Source of the DNA: Roseomonas acroporae
GTDB taxonomy: Bacteria > Pseudomonadota > Alphaproteobacteria > Acetobacterales > Acetobacteraceae
DNA: 64,000 nt
NCBI RefSeq assembly: GCF_023223525.1
Contig: NZ_JALPRX010000095.1
Span: 1 to 64,000, forward strand
Direction: 5' to 3'
The translations under genes were made by a program, and so were the position numbers. Positions 25,863 to 34,309 of this stretch are shown here, in pieces (position 1 is the stretch's first letter; the number at the start of each line of letters is the position of its first letter). The notes below the pieces were generated by a model, which saw only the letters and a program-made list of their open reading frames with translations, made no database searches and had not been told where the DNA came from.

Positions 25863-26056
25863 GGCTGCGTCCCCATCACCTCGACCCAGGCCAGCCGCTC
25901 TGCCTCGGCCCGCGGCAGCCCGGCGTCGAACTCCAGGATCGCGGCCCGCTCCTCGAAGGCGTCGCGGAGATCGGCCTGCAGGGTGCCCGGCGATACCTCG
26001 GCCCGGGCCCGCCACCGCTCCGCCAGAACCGCCAGGGATGTTCTCTTCTGAGCCAT
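25859..26056 (-). CDS. Small helical protein after the iteron cluster
   Basis: A 65-residue protein whose C-terminal part, FEERAAILEFDAGLPRAEAE, followed by RLAWVEVMG, is a motif often found in small proteins, or at the ends of primases, in alphaproteobacterial elements. The ATG at 26056 was chosen because the longer upstream frame runs into the iterons. It overlaps the next gene by ATGA. Probably a replication accessory; not proven. Confidence 0.55.
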   Translation of the reverse strand: MAQKRTSLAVLAERWRARAEVSPGTLQADLRDAFEERAAILEFDAGLPRAEAERLAWVEVMGTQP

Positions 26057-26070
26057 ATCCTGCGTTTTCA

Positions 26071-26161
26071 GGTCGGAAGGGTCGGAATGGTCGGAAGGCG
26101 AGCCGATATCAGCCACTTACGAGCTTCCGACCACTCGGGAGGCGGTCGGAAGCGGTCGGAA
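26071..26161. repeat. Iteron cluster 1 (candidate origin element)
   Basis: Six copies of GGTCGGAA: direct at 26071, 26080 and 26089 (9-bp period), inverted at 26125-26132, and direct at 26144 and 26154. The layout is three direct, one inverted, two direct. It fills the 115-bp gap between the helicase stop codon and the next gene. A second cluster with the same layout, inverted as a whole, is at 40018-40109. Confidence 0.8.
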
Positions 26162-26171
26162 GGAAGCCCTC

Positions 26172-28166
26172 TCACGGGCTGTTCTCCGCCTTCGCCGCGC
26201 CCAGCAGGTCCGGCTTCACGGCGTAGCAGCGCTTCACCCCCACGCCGGGCAGCCACACGTTCTGCGCCAGGTTCTTGCCGTCGCCGATGTCGAGGAAGCC
26301 CTTCGCCCGCAGCGTGCGCGCCGTCTCGGCCGGGTCGGTGCCGGCCTCGGTGCAGAGCTCCCGCCACACCTCCGGCGCGATCAGGTACTCGTCCCGGCCA
26401 TCCTTCTGCCGGCGCCGCCAGCCGGCGCGCTTGACCACGGGCCGCTCGGGATGCGTCTCGACCCAGGAGCCGTCCAGCTTGTGCAGCGCCACGAAGCGGC
26501 TCGCCCCGTGCTCGGTCAGGAACAGCCGTACCGCGGCGAGGTGCTGCGCCTCCTCGGTCGAGGCGCTGCCGCCGCGCCGGCCGAGCCAGCGTTGCAGCAT
26601 GGCCTCGGCGGCCTTCACCGCCTCGTCCTTCGGCCAGGGCAGGATGTCCCACGCCCGCGCCAGCTCGCCGGCCAGCGCCACCAGGGCACAGCGGCGGGCC
26701 ACGTCGCGCACCTGCGGGTCCGCGTCGGCCGGCAGCAGCTTGGCGAAGCGGGCGCGCATGGCGTCCGCCGCGTCGGCGAGGCCGGTGGGGTTCTCCCGAC
26801 GCTCGGCCACCAGGCACGCCAGGAAGGCCCGGATGGCGGTGCCGTGGTGCCGCCGCAGCGCGCCGTGCAGATCGGTCATCAGCGCCTCGGGCGAGGCGCG
26901 GCCGTGCAGCGCGGGCCAGATGCCGGCCGAGTCCACCGGGATCGAGGGCAGACGCACCTCGGCCCCGGCCGGGAGTTTCTGCCCAGCCTTCGCGACCATC
27001 GCGGGAAGGTCGAGCTCACCGGTGCTGAGCAGGAAGGCGCGCCAGGTGCGACGGCGCTGCGCCGTGGCGTCGCGACGGAGGCGCCCCTTCCCACTTTCGT
27101 TCGCCAGCATGTATGCAGATGCCGCCACTTCACGCGGATCGGCCTGATGCAGCTCATCCAGGCCCAGCAGACCATCGCCGGATTCCTCGGCGGCGCCTTC
27201 CAGAGCGTTTCCGGTGCTACGCCAGTCGCGGAGCGCACCACCCTTGAACGGCAGCCCACAGGCGGAGAGGCCAAGGCGCAGCGCGAGGGTCTTGCCGACC
27301 TTCGACCGGCCGGCGAGGTGGAAGCCGCCGCTCGGTTCGCCGAGGGGATCGAGGAGTGGCCCGGCGAAGGCACAGGAAATGACGAAGGCGGCAACATGGT
27401 TGCCCACCGCCAGCTTCGCCACCTCCTCTTGCCAGCCCTCCAGCGTGCCGGCGGTAGCGACAAGTTGGGCACCATTCTCGGGCGGCGCCTTCATCACCAC
27501 CGCCTCGGCGGCATCGCCGATCACCGTGCCGTCGGGCAGCACGTAGGCGTCGCCGTGCCAGCCGGCACGGGAGACCAGGGTGACGCGGCTGCCGGCCTGC
27601 ACCTCGCCCAGCGCCCGGCGTAGCAGCAGCCGCGCCGCCGGGTCGGGCGAGACGCGCAGGCCGCGATCCACCAACTCGGCCTCCATCTCACCGGGTCCGA
27701 CCATCAGCAGCCGCGCCGGCAGCGGCCAGGTGTGTGGCCGGCCGTCGCGGTCGTTCCAGCGCAGCCAGAGGCCCCAGCCCTCGCCGGCGGCGTCGCGCGC
27801 CTCGCCCAGCACGACGAAGGGCGCCGCGAGCCAGATCAGGCCCTGTTCGCCGGCGTCGGCGTGCAGCCCGTCGCCGCGCATCAGGAAGCCGAACGGCCAC
27901 CGCACCTCGCCCGGGCCGGGCGGCGGGCGGGAGCGGTCGGCCTCCACGGCCGCGGCACGGCGGCGGGCCCGCTCGGCCTTCACGGCCTCGTCCAGGGCAC
28001 CGAGGCCAATCCCGGCCTCCTGCGCGGCCGCCTTGCGCTCCGCCTGGTACTCGACCGGCGAGAGGGCGGCGAGGCGGGCGACCGTCGCCTTGACGTGCTC
28101 CGGCGACTGCGGCTCCGGCTCGGCCTCGGCGGGCGGCGCGTCGGCCAGGGTGAACCCGTCAGCCAC
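26172..28166 (-). CDS. DUF927-family helicase-like replication protein
   Basis: This 664-residue protein has an N-terminal helical part (VKATVARLAALSPVEYQAER), then a DUF927 ATPase core: VSRAGWHGDAYVLPDG, Walker A GRSKVGKTLAL (around residue 290) and Walker B GLLGLDELHQ. DUF927 proteins are superfamily helicases of phages, plasmids and satellites. The C-terminal part contains a probable winged helix. It overlaps the primase-like gene upstream by 8 bp, and iterons follow its stop codon. It is probably the replicative helicase that acts at those iterons; the link is inference. Confidence 0.85.
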   Translation of the reverse strand: MADGFTLADAPPAEAEPEPQSPEHVKATVARLAALSPVEYQAERKAAAQEAGIGLGALDEAVKAERARRRAAAVEADRSRPPPGPGEVRWPFGFLMRGDGLHADAGEQGLIWLAAPFVVLGEARDAAGEGWGLWLRWNDRDGRPHTWPLPARLLMVGPGEMEAELVDRGLRVSPDPAARLLLRRALGEVQAGSRVTLVSRAGWHGDAYVLPDGTVIGDAAEAVVMKAPPENGAQLVATAGTLEGWQEEVAKLAVGNHVAAFVISCAFAGPLLDPLGEPSGGFHLAGRSKVGKTLALRLGLSACGLPFKGGALRDWRSTGNALEGAAEESGDGLLGLDELHQADPREVAASAYMLANESGKGRLRRDATAQRRRTWRAFLLSTGELDLPAMVAKAGQKLPAGAEVRLPSIPVDSAGIWPALHGRASPEALMTDLHGALRRHHGTAIRAFLACLVAERRENPTGLADAADAMRARFAKLLPADADPQVRDVARRCALVALAGELARAWDILPWPKDEAVKAAEAMLQRWLGRRGGSASTEEAQHLAAVRLFLTEHGASRFVALHKLDGSWVETHPERPVVKRAGWRRRQKDGRDEYLIAPEVWRELCTEAGTDPAETARTLRAKGFLDIGDGKNLAQNVWLPGVGVKRCYAVKPDLLGAAKAENSP

Positions 28167-29010
28167 GGTGCGCCTCCATCAGGATGTCGTTGAAGTCGGC
28201 ACCGGGCCGGTCCGGTGTCGCGATGCGGACTTTCCGCCCCTCGGCCGTCCAGCGCGTCCAGGCGGCACGGGCGGCGTCCTGGCCGGCGGGGTCGGCGTCG
28301 GTCGCGATGACCACGCTGCGGACCTCCGGCGGCAGCACCAGGCCGCGCGCCAGGTTGCCGGCCGAGATCGCGGCCCAGGCCGGCAGGCCGAGGAGACGGC
28401 CGGCAGAAGCCGCGGTCTCGATGCCCTCGCCGATCACCAACTCGGCCGCGGCGGGGTGCAGCCGGATGGCGCCGCCCCACACCGGGCCGAGGCTGGCCTT
28501 CGCCGGAGTGACGGCCGCCTTCCGAGCCGTGGCCGGGTCCAGGAAGGTCCGATGCGCCGCCACGACGGCGCCGGTGGAATCGCGCACGGCGGCGATCATG
28601 GCCGGGTAGGTGCCGCTCTCGGGGTGCGGGGTGCTGGCCAGGAAGTGCAATGCCGGGGAGGCGGCGAGGCCGGCGAGGCCCCGGCCCATGAGGTAGCGGT
28701 CGGCCAGGGTGCCGGCTGCCGGCAGGCACCGCTCCAGCATGCGCAGGGCGGCGGCCTGACGACGCCGGCGCGCGGCATCGTCGCCCGTGGTGTCGCGCTC
28801 CGGCGGCTGCCATTCACCGCCGGCGATGCGGGCGACGGTGCTGCCCAGCGTGTCGCGGTCGCACCCGTTCGAGCAGTACAGCAGCGGCCGGTCGCGCCCG
28901 GCGCGGACGCTGAAGGCGCCGCTGTAGCCGCAGCTTGGGCAGGCGCCGCGCCAGGACTTCGGGTGTTTCTTCAAGCCAAGGCGGCCGGCGAGGTCGGAGA
29001 CGCTGGTCAT
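28159..29010 (-). CDS. CHC2 zinc-finger / Toprim primase-like protein
   Basis: A 283-residue protein with an N-terminal zinc ribbon (CPSC and YCSNGC, about residues 25-50) and a Toprim domain with LVIGEGIETAASAG (catalytic Glu) and VVIATDADPAGQDAA (DxD). This is the short primase/Toprim type that accompanies DUF927 helicases in mobile elements. I chose the ATG MTSVSDL at 29010 because it overlaps the preceding stop by ATGA and starts right before the zinc ribbon. It should make primers for replication of the element. Confidence 0.85.
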   Translation of the reverse strand: MTSVSDLAGRLGLKKHPKSWRGACPSCGYSGAFSVRAGRDRPLLYCSNGCDRDTLGSTVARIAGGEWQPPERDTTGDDAARRRRQAAALRMLERCLPAAGTLADRYLMGRGLAGLAASPALHFLASTPHPESGTYPAMIAAVRDSTGAVVAAHRTFLDPATARKAAVTPAKASLGPVWGGAIRLHPAAAELVIGEGIETAASAGRLLGLPAWAAISAGNLARGLVLPPEVRSVVIATDADPAGQDAARAAWTRWTAEGRKVRIATPDRPGADFNDILMEAHRG

Positions 29011-29903
29011 GCCTCGCCTCCCAGCCCGGAACCCTGCAACCGGCCGACCAGGTTCAGCAGCAGGTCGCGCTCGCTGGCTTCGGCTGCCTTCAGCACGTCG
29101 AGCTCGTGCCGGGGCAGGTGATCCTCGATCGCCACCTGCACCAGCGCGCGGAGCATGGCCGGCTCGATCGCGTCGAGCTCGACGGAAATCTCGCCGAAGC
29201 CCTTGGCCCGGCTGTCGGTCGTCTTGGTTGGGCGGGTCGGCAGGTTCCATGCCCGGATCTGCCCCGGCGTCACCGCCAGCCGCTCGAAGTGGATCTCGGC
29301 GCCGGGCGCCATCTCACGCAGCGTCGCCTCGATCTTCTCGCCAGCGTTGACGCCGGACGGATCGAAGTCGCCGAGGTGGTACACGTAGGCCGGCACGTCG
29401 AGCTCGGCGATGTACTCCGCCGACGAGTGCAGGAAGGTCAGGCTGGCATAGCCCCTCGCCACCATCAGCGGCACGTCGTAGAGGCTGGTGACGGGATAGA
29501 CCACGCCGGAGAGGGCGTCCTTCTCCAGCCACACCTCGACGTAGCTGCCGGCTGTGGCCCACAGGCTCTTGCGGTACAACCGGGCCGTGTCGTTCAGCGC
29601 CTCGGCGATGCCGCTGTAGGTGCGTGGCTTGCGCTGCCAGCGGGTGTTGTCGGCCAGCCACTCATAGGGCAGCTCGCCGGCGCGGCGCATCTCGGCCAGG
29701 TCGGCCTTGACCTTGCCGTAGCCCTGCTCGGTCTTCTCCACCACACCGCGGACGGTGGCCTGATAGAAGACCTGCCGGACCGTCATCGGCTTCATCGCCT
29801 CGATGATGGCGTACAGGGCGGCGCGCCGCTCCTGCATCTCGGCGCGGGTGGCCCGCTGGCGCTTTATCGACCTAGGCGGATAAGCGGCGTCGGAGGCACT
29901 CAT
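29007..29903 (-). CDS. TopoVIA/Spo11-type Toprim protein
   Basis: This 298-residue protein has an N-terminal winged-helix-like part (MTVRQVFYQATVRGVVEK) and a Toprim domain with WLEKDALSGV (catalytic Glu) and YHLGDFDPSG (DxD). This resembles the A subunit of topoisomerase VI and its phage-borne relatives. It retains Tyr in the FYQATVRG segment, where the topoisomerase family has its active-site Tyr. No B-subunit ATPase is encoded nearby. It may nick or process DNA during replication; exact activity unknown. Confidence 0.75.
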   Translation of the reverse strand: MSASDAAYPPRSIKRQRATRAEMQERRAALYAIIEAMKPMTVRQVFYQATVRGVVEKTEQGYGKVKADLAEMRRAGELPYEWLADNTRWQRKPRTYSGIAEALNDTARLYRKSLWATAGSYVEVWLEKDALSGVVYPVTSLYDVPLMVARGYASLTFLHSSAEYIAELDVPAYVYHLGDFDPSGVNAGEKIEATLREMAPGAEIHFERLAVTPGQIRAWNLPTRPTKTTDSRAKGFGEISVELDAIEPAMLRALVQVAIEDHLPRHELDVLKAAEASERDLLLNLVGRLQGSGLGGEA

Positions 29904-30124
29904 GCCGGCACCTGCTGGACCTGCGGCGGAAACCTGTCGCCGCCGGCGGCGCGCAGTACGGCGGGATCGAGGCGGGCGTACACGCCAAGACGGTCCACGA
30001 CCTCGGTGGTGATGCCGTACCGCTCGCCCAGTTCGGCCAGCAACTCGGCGACGGCGCGGGGCCCGAGGCGGCAGATCAGTTCCGCGCCTCGCCGCAGGCG
30101 CACGTCAGTCACGGCCGCGCTCAT
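29900..30124 (-). CDS. Small protein of the replication operon
   Basis: A 74-residue protein (LRRGAELICRLGPRAVAELL, helical) that overlaps both neighbours by ATGA. No family was recognised. The tight coupling shows that it belongs to the replication operon. Confidence 0.6.
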   Translation of the reverse strand: MSAAVTDVRLRRGAELICRLGPRAVAELLAELGERYGITTEVVDRLGVYARLDPAVLRAAGGDRFPPQVQQVPA

Positions 30125-30369
30125 TGCAGCGGCTCCACGTCATCGGGGTTGACCAGGAAGTTGCGTGGGTCCTGGCCGAGGATCCGGCGCCCTTCCTCCT
30201 CGCTGATGCCGAGCTTCGCGTGCAGCTCATCGAAGGGCACCACCAGCTCGCCGGTGTGCCGGTTCACCATCGGCCGGATGCCGTGCTCGGCCAGGAATTC
30301 CATCAGCTTCGCGCGGAGCTTCTGCTGCAGCTCGGACGGCAGCTTCGCGATGTCGTTCGGATCGAACAT
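30121..30369 (-). CDS. Small protein of the replication operon
   Basis: An 82-residue protein (MFDPNDIAKLPSELQQKLRA, then FLAEHGIRPMVNRHTGELVV). It is acidic-basic mixed and helical, and overlaps its neighbours by one base upstream and four bases downstream. No family is recognised. Confidence 0.6.
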   Translation of the reverse strand: MFDPNDIAKLPSELQQKLRAKLMEFLAEHGIRPMVNRHTGELVVPFDELHAKLGISEEEGRRILGQDPRNFLVNPDDVEPLQ

Positions 30370-30899
30370 CACCGCGTGCCCTCCGCCACCGGATGCACGC
30401 CGCCGCGCACCTTCGCGCTGATGATCAGGGCCGGCAGGTGGCGGCCGGCGGCGTTGCGCCGCTCCTCCTCGCCGCGCACCAGGTCGTACCAAGCGGCCTC
30501 CTGCGCGGTCGCCGTCTCGATCAGCAGCACCCGCCGGACGAGCCGCGCGGCGTCGGCCACCGCCTCGTAGTCCCGCGCCGCGCCGCCCGAGGCGTGGAGC
30601 ATGACGGCGGCGGACCATGCCAGCAGCCGGCGCGCCTGCGGGAAGGCCTCGGGAGCGGGCGCCGGCCCGCCGCTCGCGGGATCGCCGGAGACGACGATGA
30701 CGGTGGGCGGTCGGGTGTGGTCCAGCACGCGGGCCGGTACGCGGCCACCCGGCGCCAGGAGGGCCAGCTTGAGGTCGCCGGCGAGGGCGGCGCGGTACAG
30801 CGGGATCGCGAAGGCGTGGGGGCTGCCGTCGATCTGGCGGATGACCGCGCTCAGCATCGCGGGACTGCCCATCTCGATGCAGCCGGGGCAGGTGTTCAT
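30369..30899 (-). CDS. Uncharacterised element protein with a degraded paralogue
   Basis: This 176-residue protein has an N-terminal CPGC (possible metal site), a block PPTVIVVSGDPASGGPAP, and RRVLLIETATAQEAAWYDLV in the C-terminal half. A broken copy of the same gene lies at the left end of the element (19684-20050), so the family was once duplicated here. The alternating strands and the VLLIET motif suggest a small alpha/beta fold. Start ATG overlaps the previous gene by ATGA. Function unknown. Confidence 0.65.
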   Translation of the reverse strand: MNTCPGCIEMGSPAMLSAVIRQIDGSPHAFAIPLYRAALAGDLKLALLAPGGRVPARVLDHTRPPTVIVVSGDPASGGPAPAPEAFPQARRLLAWSAAVMLHASGGAARDYEAVADAARLVRRVLLIETATAQEAAWYDLVRGEEERRNAAGRHLPALIISAKVRGGVHPVAEGTR

Positions 30900-31102
30900 G
30901 GGCGCACCTCCAGGGCACGCAGCGCGGCGAGCGCCGCGGCGACGTTCGGGAACAGGGTGGGGATCGGGTTGCCCGGCAGCGCGACGGCGGCCTTGGGCTC
31001 GCCGTCGGCGTTGATCAGGCCGGGCATCAGCAGCAGACGCGGGCCGGCAGGCAGCGGCGCGCGCTGGCGCGGCTGGCGGCGATGGCGGGTGGGCTTGGGC
31101 AC
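30896..31102 (-). CDS. Small element protein
   Basis: A 68-residue protein starting at GTG, with GGAGG 7 bases upstream. It contains a basic N terminus (PKPTRHRRQPRQRAPLPAGP) and a C-terminal FPNVAAALAALRAL helix. It overlaps the next gene by ATGA, and it is the first gene of the leftward replication operon. Confidence 0.55.
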   Translation of the reverse strand: MPKPTRHRRQPRQRAPLPAGPRLLLMPGLINADGEPKAAVALPGNPIPTLFPNVAAALAALRALEVRP

Positions 31103-31218
31103 GTCGGGACCTCCAGCGATCTGGGGCCCGGCGGCGGAGGCTTTCGGCTTGGCGGCGGCGCCGCACTGCGCTAAAAAGCGAACGGCATAGTTGTTCAGTA
31201 GCGCGCAGTACGGTTTCG

Positions 31219-31252
31219 CAGCCCGCCGGTGGATCCTCCACTGCGCGGGCTG
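31219..31252. terminator. Hairpin after the AlpA-like gene
   Basis: CAGCCCGC (31219-31226) pairs perfectly with GCGGGCTG (31245-31252), just past the stop codon at 31260 on the minus strand. No clear T-run follows, so it may be a weak or Rho-assisted terminator or attenuator before the replication operon. A second inverted repeat, ACTGCGC/GCGCAGT, lies nearby at about 31164-31208. Confidence 0.4.
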
Positions 31253-31259
31253 TTTCCGT

Positions 31260-31553
31260 TCAGGCACTCATCTCGTGGGTGACGCGGTGCTGCTTCTTCG
31301 CCCTGCGGGCGGCCACCGCCTCCGTGGGCAGCATGCGCGTGCGCATCACGGCGGCGCGCAGCTCGGAGCGAACCCAGCGCGGGGCGCGCGCTGCCGGATA
31401 GACCGGCGCCGGGAAGCGGCCGTCGCGCACGCCACGCCAGAAGGCGGGCAGGCTCAGGCGGACCTCGGCGGCACCCTCGCGGGCGGTGAGCAGCGGATCG
31501 TCGGACGCGGGCGTCGGGTGCGGAGCCGATGCGGGAAGGCTGGGCTTGGGCAA
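31260..31553 (-). CDS. AlpA-like DNA-binding regulator/excisionase
   Basis: A 97-residue protein with the AlpA/excisionase winged-helix pattern: LLTAREGAAEVRLSLPAFWR, then GRFPAPVYPAARAPRWVRSE. Such proteins control integrase or excision in P4-like and other integrative elements. The TTG start is chosen because GAGG lies 8 bases upstream; an ATG 5 bp upstream is out of frame. A 13-bp imperfect inverted repeat at 31595-31652 lies in front, and a hairpin follows the gene. Confidence 0.75.
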   Translation of the reverse strand: MPKPSLPASAPHPTPASDDPLLTAREGAAEVRLSLPAFWRGVRDGRFPAPVYPAARAPRWVRSELRAAVMRTRMLPTEAVAARRAKKQHRVTHEMSA

Positions 31554-31594
31554 GGCATCCTCGTGTCTCTCGGGATGCCCCCTACTCTCCACAC

Positions 31595-31652
31595 GGAAAT
31601 GATCGCGTCTAAAGTTCTCGCGTCTCCCGGAAAAGATCGCGCGAAGATTTCC
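31595..31652. promoter_or_regulatory. Inverted repeat upstream of the AlpA-like gene
   Basis: GGAAATGATCGCG (31595-31607) and CGCGAAGATTTCC (31640-31652) form an 11-of-13 inverted repeat. Between them CGCGTCT occurs twice. The region is AT-richer than its surroundings and probably holds the promoter and operator of the AlpA-like gene. Confidence 0.5.
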
Positions 31653-31660
31653 GCGATGAT

Positions 31661-32560
31661 TTACCCGGCCTGCCTCGGGCGGCCGGGCCGCAGCCCCTCG
31701 CCGGAAGGGAGGGCGCGGAGCGCACTTTCGATCTGCCTGTCTCGCGCGTGGATCAGTTTGGCTTCCTGCTCCACTTCGGAGCGTGAAGGCTCTTGGCCAC
31801 CCTCGCGAGCTTGTCGCAAGAACGCCCGGATGTGATCGTGCACGCGCGCGTCGCTCGGCCTCGGAGACGCGGTTGGCGTGGGTTCGGCCGCCTCGGGTGG
31901 TGACGAACGTAGGTCGCCTGGCGGCCAGAGCGTGGCCACCTCCGAGGTCTTGAAGTGGACGTCTCCATAGGTCGACTGGCCTTGGTGCGAAATTACACCG
32001 CGTCGGGCAATACGAACTGCTGAACTGGCAAATCGGAAGGAAGGAACTGGCTCCGGAAGCCCGACTGGATGACCGCTGATGTCGAGCGGTGTTGCCAGCA
32101 TCGTCAACTTTTCTCCGCGCACAGCAGCCAAAATCGTGTCCTCTGCGCGATGCAGGAGCTGTTGGCGATTCTGATAAAGCTCGATATCGACAGCCAATCT
32201 CACGATGAGAGTGGGCAACGGCTCGCTGTATTGCTCGGCGATCTCTCGGGCGCGTTGTCGAGCATGAAGGACCCACCTCGGTTCCTCCCCGCGCATGTTG
32301 ACGTGGACAGCCTCGTCTGACGGCACCCAAATCGGGGGCCCGCCATTCATCTCCTCCAATGCGGCCAGTGTGGGCTGCCGCCTGAGATCGCGGTCGGGAT
32401 CTGGCAGAAAATCCCACTTCCCGACGAAGTAGGAGGAAAGGTTTTCCTCTTCTGGCCACGGATGCCCGAGAGCGATCCAGTTGACCACCTGCATGGCCGA
32501 CAAATACGTGTCGGCCGGCAAATCGCCCCGCACGACCGTATCTGGGGAATTGGAGTTCAA
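31661..32560 (-). CDS. Uncharacterised element protein
   Basis: From a TTG with GGAGG 8 bases upstream (32560) the protein has 299 residues. Visible parts are ADTYLSAMQVVNWIALGHPW near the N terminus, a central helical part, a Pro/Ser-rich linker, and a C-terminal helical end with REGGQEPSRSEVEQEAK and SGEGLRPGRP. The frame is open upstream to 32698, so the start is uncertain. The pattern recalls uncharacterised proteins of alphaproteobacterial mobile elements. No function assigned. Confidence 0.6.
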   Translation of the reverse strand: MNSNSPDTVVRGDLPADTYLSAMQVVNWIALGHPWPEEENLSSYFVGKWDFLPDPDRDLRRQPTLAALEEMNGGPPIWVPSDEAVHVNMRGEEPRWVLHARQRAREIAEQYSEPLPTLIVRLAVDIELYQNRQQLLHRAEDTILAAVRGEKLTMLATPLDISGHPVGLPEPVPSFRFASSAVRIARRGVISHQGQSTYGDVHFKTSEVATLWPPGDLRSSPPEAAEPTPTASPRPSDARVHDHIRAFLRQAREGGQEPSRSEVEQEAKLIHARDRQIESALRALPSGEGLRPGRPRQAG

Positions 32561-32731
32561 AGCCGCCGCCTCCGCAGCACACTCCGCACATCGAAGGCGG
32601 CGGGGCAACCCGGTGCGGAGGCGTCGGGATTTCGGGGGCCAGCCTAGCCCCGCCGGAGATGACGATAGCAGAGCGGCACGATTCGCGCCGCAGCCCACGA
32701 GTGAATCCGCGCGATGCTTGTTGGCCCGGCA

Positions 32732-33067
32732 TCACACTAGGCTCCGCGCGACGTGCCGCTCGAGCCATGCCGGCGTGACACCCGCCGCGTCGCACCAGAG
32801 GCGCCGTGCGATCGCCCACGGGCCGGTGCGATCGGTCAGGAAGGCCCTCGCCTCCTGCCGCTCGGCCGCGGTCACGCTGGCGGCACTGCCACCGCGGCGG
32901 GCGGCGCCCACCACGCGCTTGGTGGTCGCATCGCTGATCGCCTGCCGGATCACGGCCAGCGCCAGTTCGCGCTCGCGCATGGCCTCCTCGGCGCGCTCAC
33001 CGATCGCAGTGGCGGCGGGTGGAAGCGCCCCACCGTGGGGCGCCTCCGTCGTGCCGGGGCGGGTCAT
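32732..33067 (-). CDS. Small early-cluster protein
   Basis: A 111-residue helical protein with ERQEARAFLTDRTGPWAIAR and LWCDAAGVTPAWLERHV, a pattern seen in small uncharacterised phage proteins. It overlaps the upstream gene by ATGA. It is the last gene of the coupled cluster 32732-34776. Confidence 0.6.
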   Translation of the reverse strand: MTRPGTTEAPHGGALPPAATAIGERAEEAMRERELALAVIRQAISDATTKRVVGAARRGGSAASVTAAERQEARAFLTDRTGPWAIARRLWCDAAGVTPAWLERHVARSLV

Positions 33068-33501
33068 GCCGCGCCGCCCAGCGTCAGGATGTCCTGGCAG
33101 AGCTGCCAGAGCATTTGCTCGTCGCTGTCGTGGGGCTCGATGCCATCAGGGGCGTAGCTCACCCGTGTCAGGGCGAGCCGGGCCCGCGCAGCGGCGCCGG
33201 CCGAGGTATGCGCCGGCAACTCCCAGGCGTCGGCCAGCAGTTCGTGCAGCCGCGGCACCATGGCGCACTGCGCCTCGTGCAGCCGTTCCTCCTCGACTCT
33301 ATCGCCAGCCTCGAAGGCGGCATCTTCGGCCAGCGACAGCCGCTCCATGTCGGCGTGCCAGGCCAGCGCCGCCTCGCAGCGGCGGATCAGCTCGGCGTCG
33401 GGGTTCCGCGCCTCGGCGGCGCAAAACTGCGCCGGCGCCGGGACGGCCGGCAGCACGGCGGCGCCCAGCAGGGCGCGCCGGCGGGAGACGGGCGCCTTCA
33501 T
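33064..33501 (-). CDS. Early-cluster protein with a possible export signal
   Basis: The 145-residue protein begins MKAPVSRRRALLGAAVLPAV, which looks like a twin-arginine or lipoprotein-like export signal, unusual inside a block of early phage-type genes. The rest is helical and acidic (RLSLAEDAAFEAGDRVEEER). It overlaps both neighbours by ATGA. Function unknown; the signal may be fortuitous. Confidence 0.55.
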   Translation of the reverse strand: MKAPVSRRRALLGAAVLPAVPAPAQFCAAEARNPDAELIRRCEAALAWHADMERLSLAEDAAFEAGDRVEEERLHEAQCAMVPRLHELLADAWELPAHTSAGAAARARLALTRVSYAPDGIEPHDSDEQMLWQLCQDILTLGGAA

Positions 33502-33932
33502 GCTGCACCCCCAGTGGCTTGCCGCTCGGCTCGGCACCGCTCCGTCGCCCAGGCCTGCGCCTCGCCGCGCCCCTTGAACTTGCGCGCCACCTCCGGGCTG
33601 CTGTCCGGCGGCACCACCAGCCAATCCGGATTGCTGAGGAACTGCGGACCGCAGCCCACCACCAGCTCCCGGTAGTATGGCACCGGCAAGATGCGCCAGC
33701 CGGCGGCGTTCAGATCGTCCAGCCGCATCATGCGGGCGCCGGCGCGGCCGCCAGTGCGCTGGGGCGTCGCGTTGGAATCGGGGAACTCGCCGCAGGAGAT
33801 GCTGGTCGGGATGTTGACGGCGCGCTCGTAGGGCACCGGCCCGATCGAGCGACGGAGGTGCCGCACCACGGCGGCCGCCATGCCGGCCCGGCACGCGATC
33901 GCCGTCACGACGGGGTTCTTGAAGGCGTTCAT
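33498..33932 (-). CDS. Small early-cluster protein
   Basis: This 144-residue protein starts MNAFKNPVVTAIACRAGMAA and contains LRRSIGPVPYERAVNIPTSI, TGGRAGARMMRLDDL and YRELVVGCGPQFLSNPDWLV. It overlaps both neighbours by ATGA. No family recognised. Confidence 0.55.
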   Translation of the reverse strand: MNAFKNPVVTAIACRAGMAAAVVRHLRRSIGPVPYERAVNIPTSISCGEFPDSNATPQRTGGRAGARMMRLDDLNAAGWRILPVPYYRELVVGCGPQFLSNPDWLVVPPDSSPEVARKFKGRGEAQAWATERCRAERQATGGAA

Positions 33933-34309
33933 GCCCCCGCGCTCCCCTTCGGTGCCGGCGGGGGAGGCGGAGGTGGGGGTGGGGGCGGCACGTAGTCGTC
34001 CGGGTCGCCCTCGTAGCTTCCCGGCGGCGGGACCTTGAAGGCGCGCAGCCGGCGCGTCGGCACACGGTCGGTGAACAGGTGCAGCGGCACGATGCTGCAC
34101 TCGTCCGGCTCGGCCTCGCCGTCGTGGTCGGGCTCGGCGTCAGGGTCGCCGTCCAGCAGGTCGAGGGCAGCGATCAGGTTCTCGATATCGGCTTCGAGCT
34201 GCTGGCGGGTGAGCACCAGCTCGGCACGGCGCCGCTCCTCGGCGGTCATGCGGCGCAGGATGCGCGGGAAGGCGAGCACGATGGCCTGGGGCGATTCGGT
34301 GGCGCTCAT
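33929..34309 (-). CDS. Small early-cluster protein with polyproline tail
   Basis: A 126-residue protein with a helical N-terminal half (MTAEERRRAELVLTRQQLEA), an acidic middle and a run of eleven prolines near the C terminus. It overlaps both neighbours by ATGA. No family recognised; the polyproline tail suggests a flexible or binding segment. Confidence 0.55.
   Translation of the reverse strand: MSATESPQAIVLAFPRILRRMTAEERRRAELVLTRQQLEADIENLIAALDLLDGDPDAEPDHDGEAEPDECSIVPLHLFTDRVPTRRLRAFKVPPPGSYEGDPDDYVPPPPPPPPPPPAPKGSAGA

Noticed and set aside
26071-26161. Iterons as chance repeats from Ser/Asp-rich coding (frame reading GSPSDHSDPSDL)
   Set aside because: The repeats lie outside the selected genes, continue past that frame, and recur in the same order 14 kb away in non-coding DNA.
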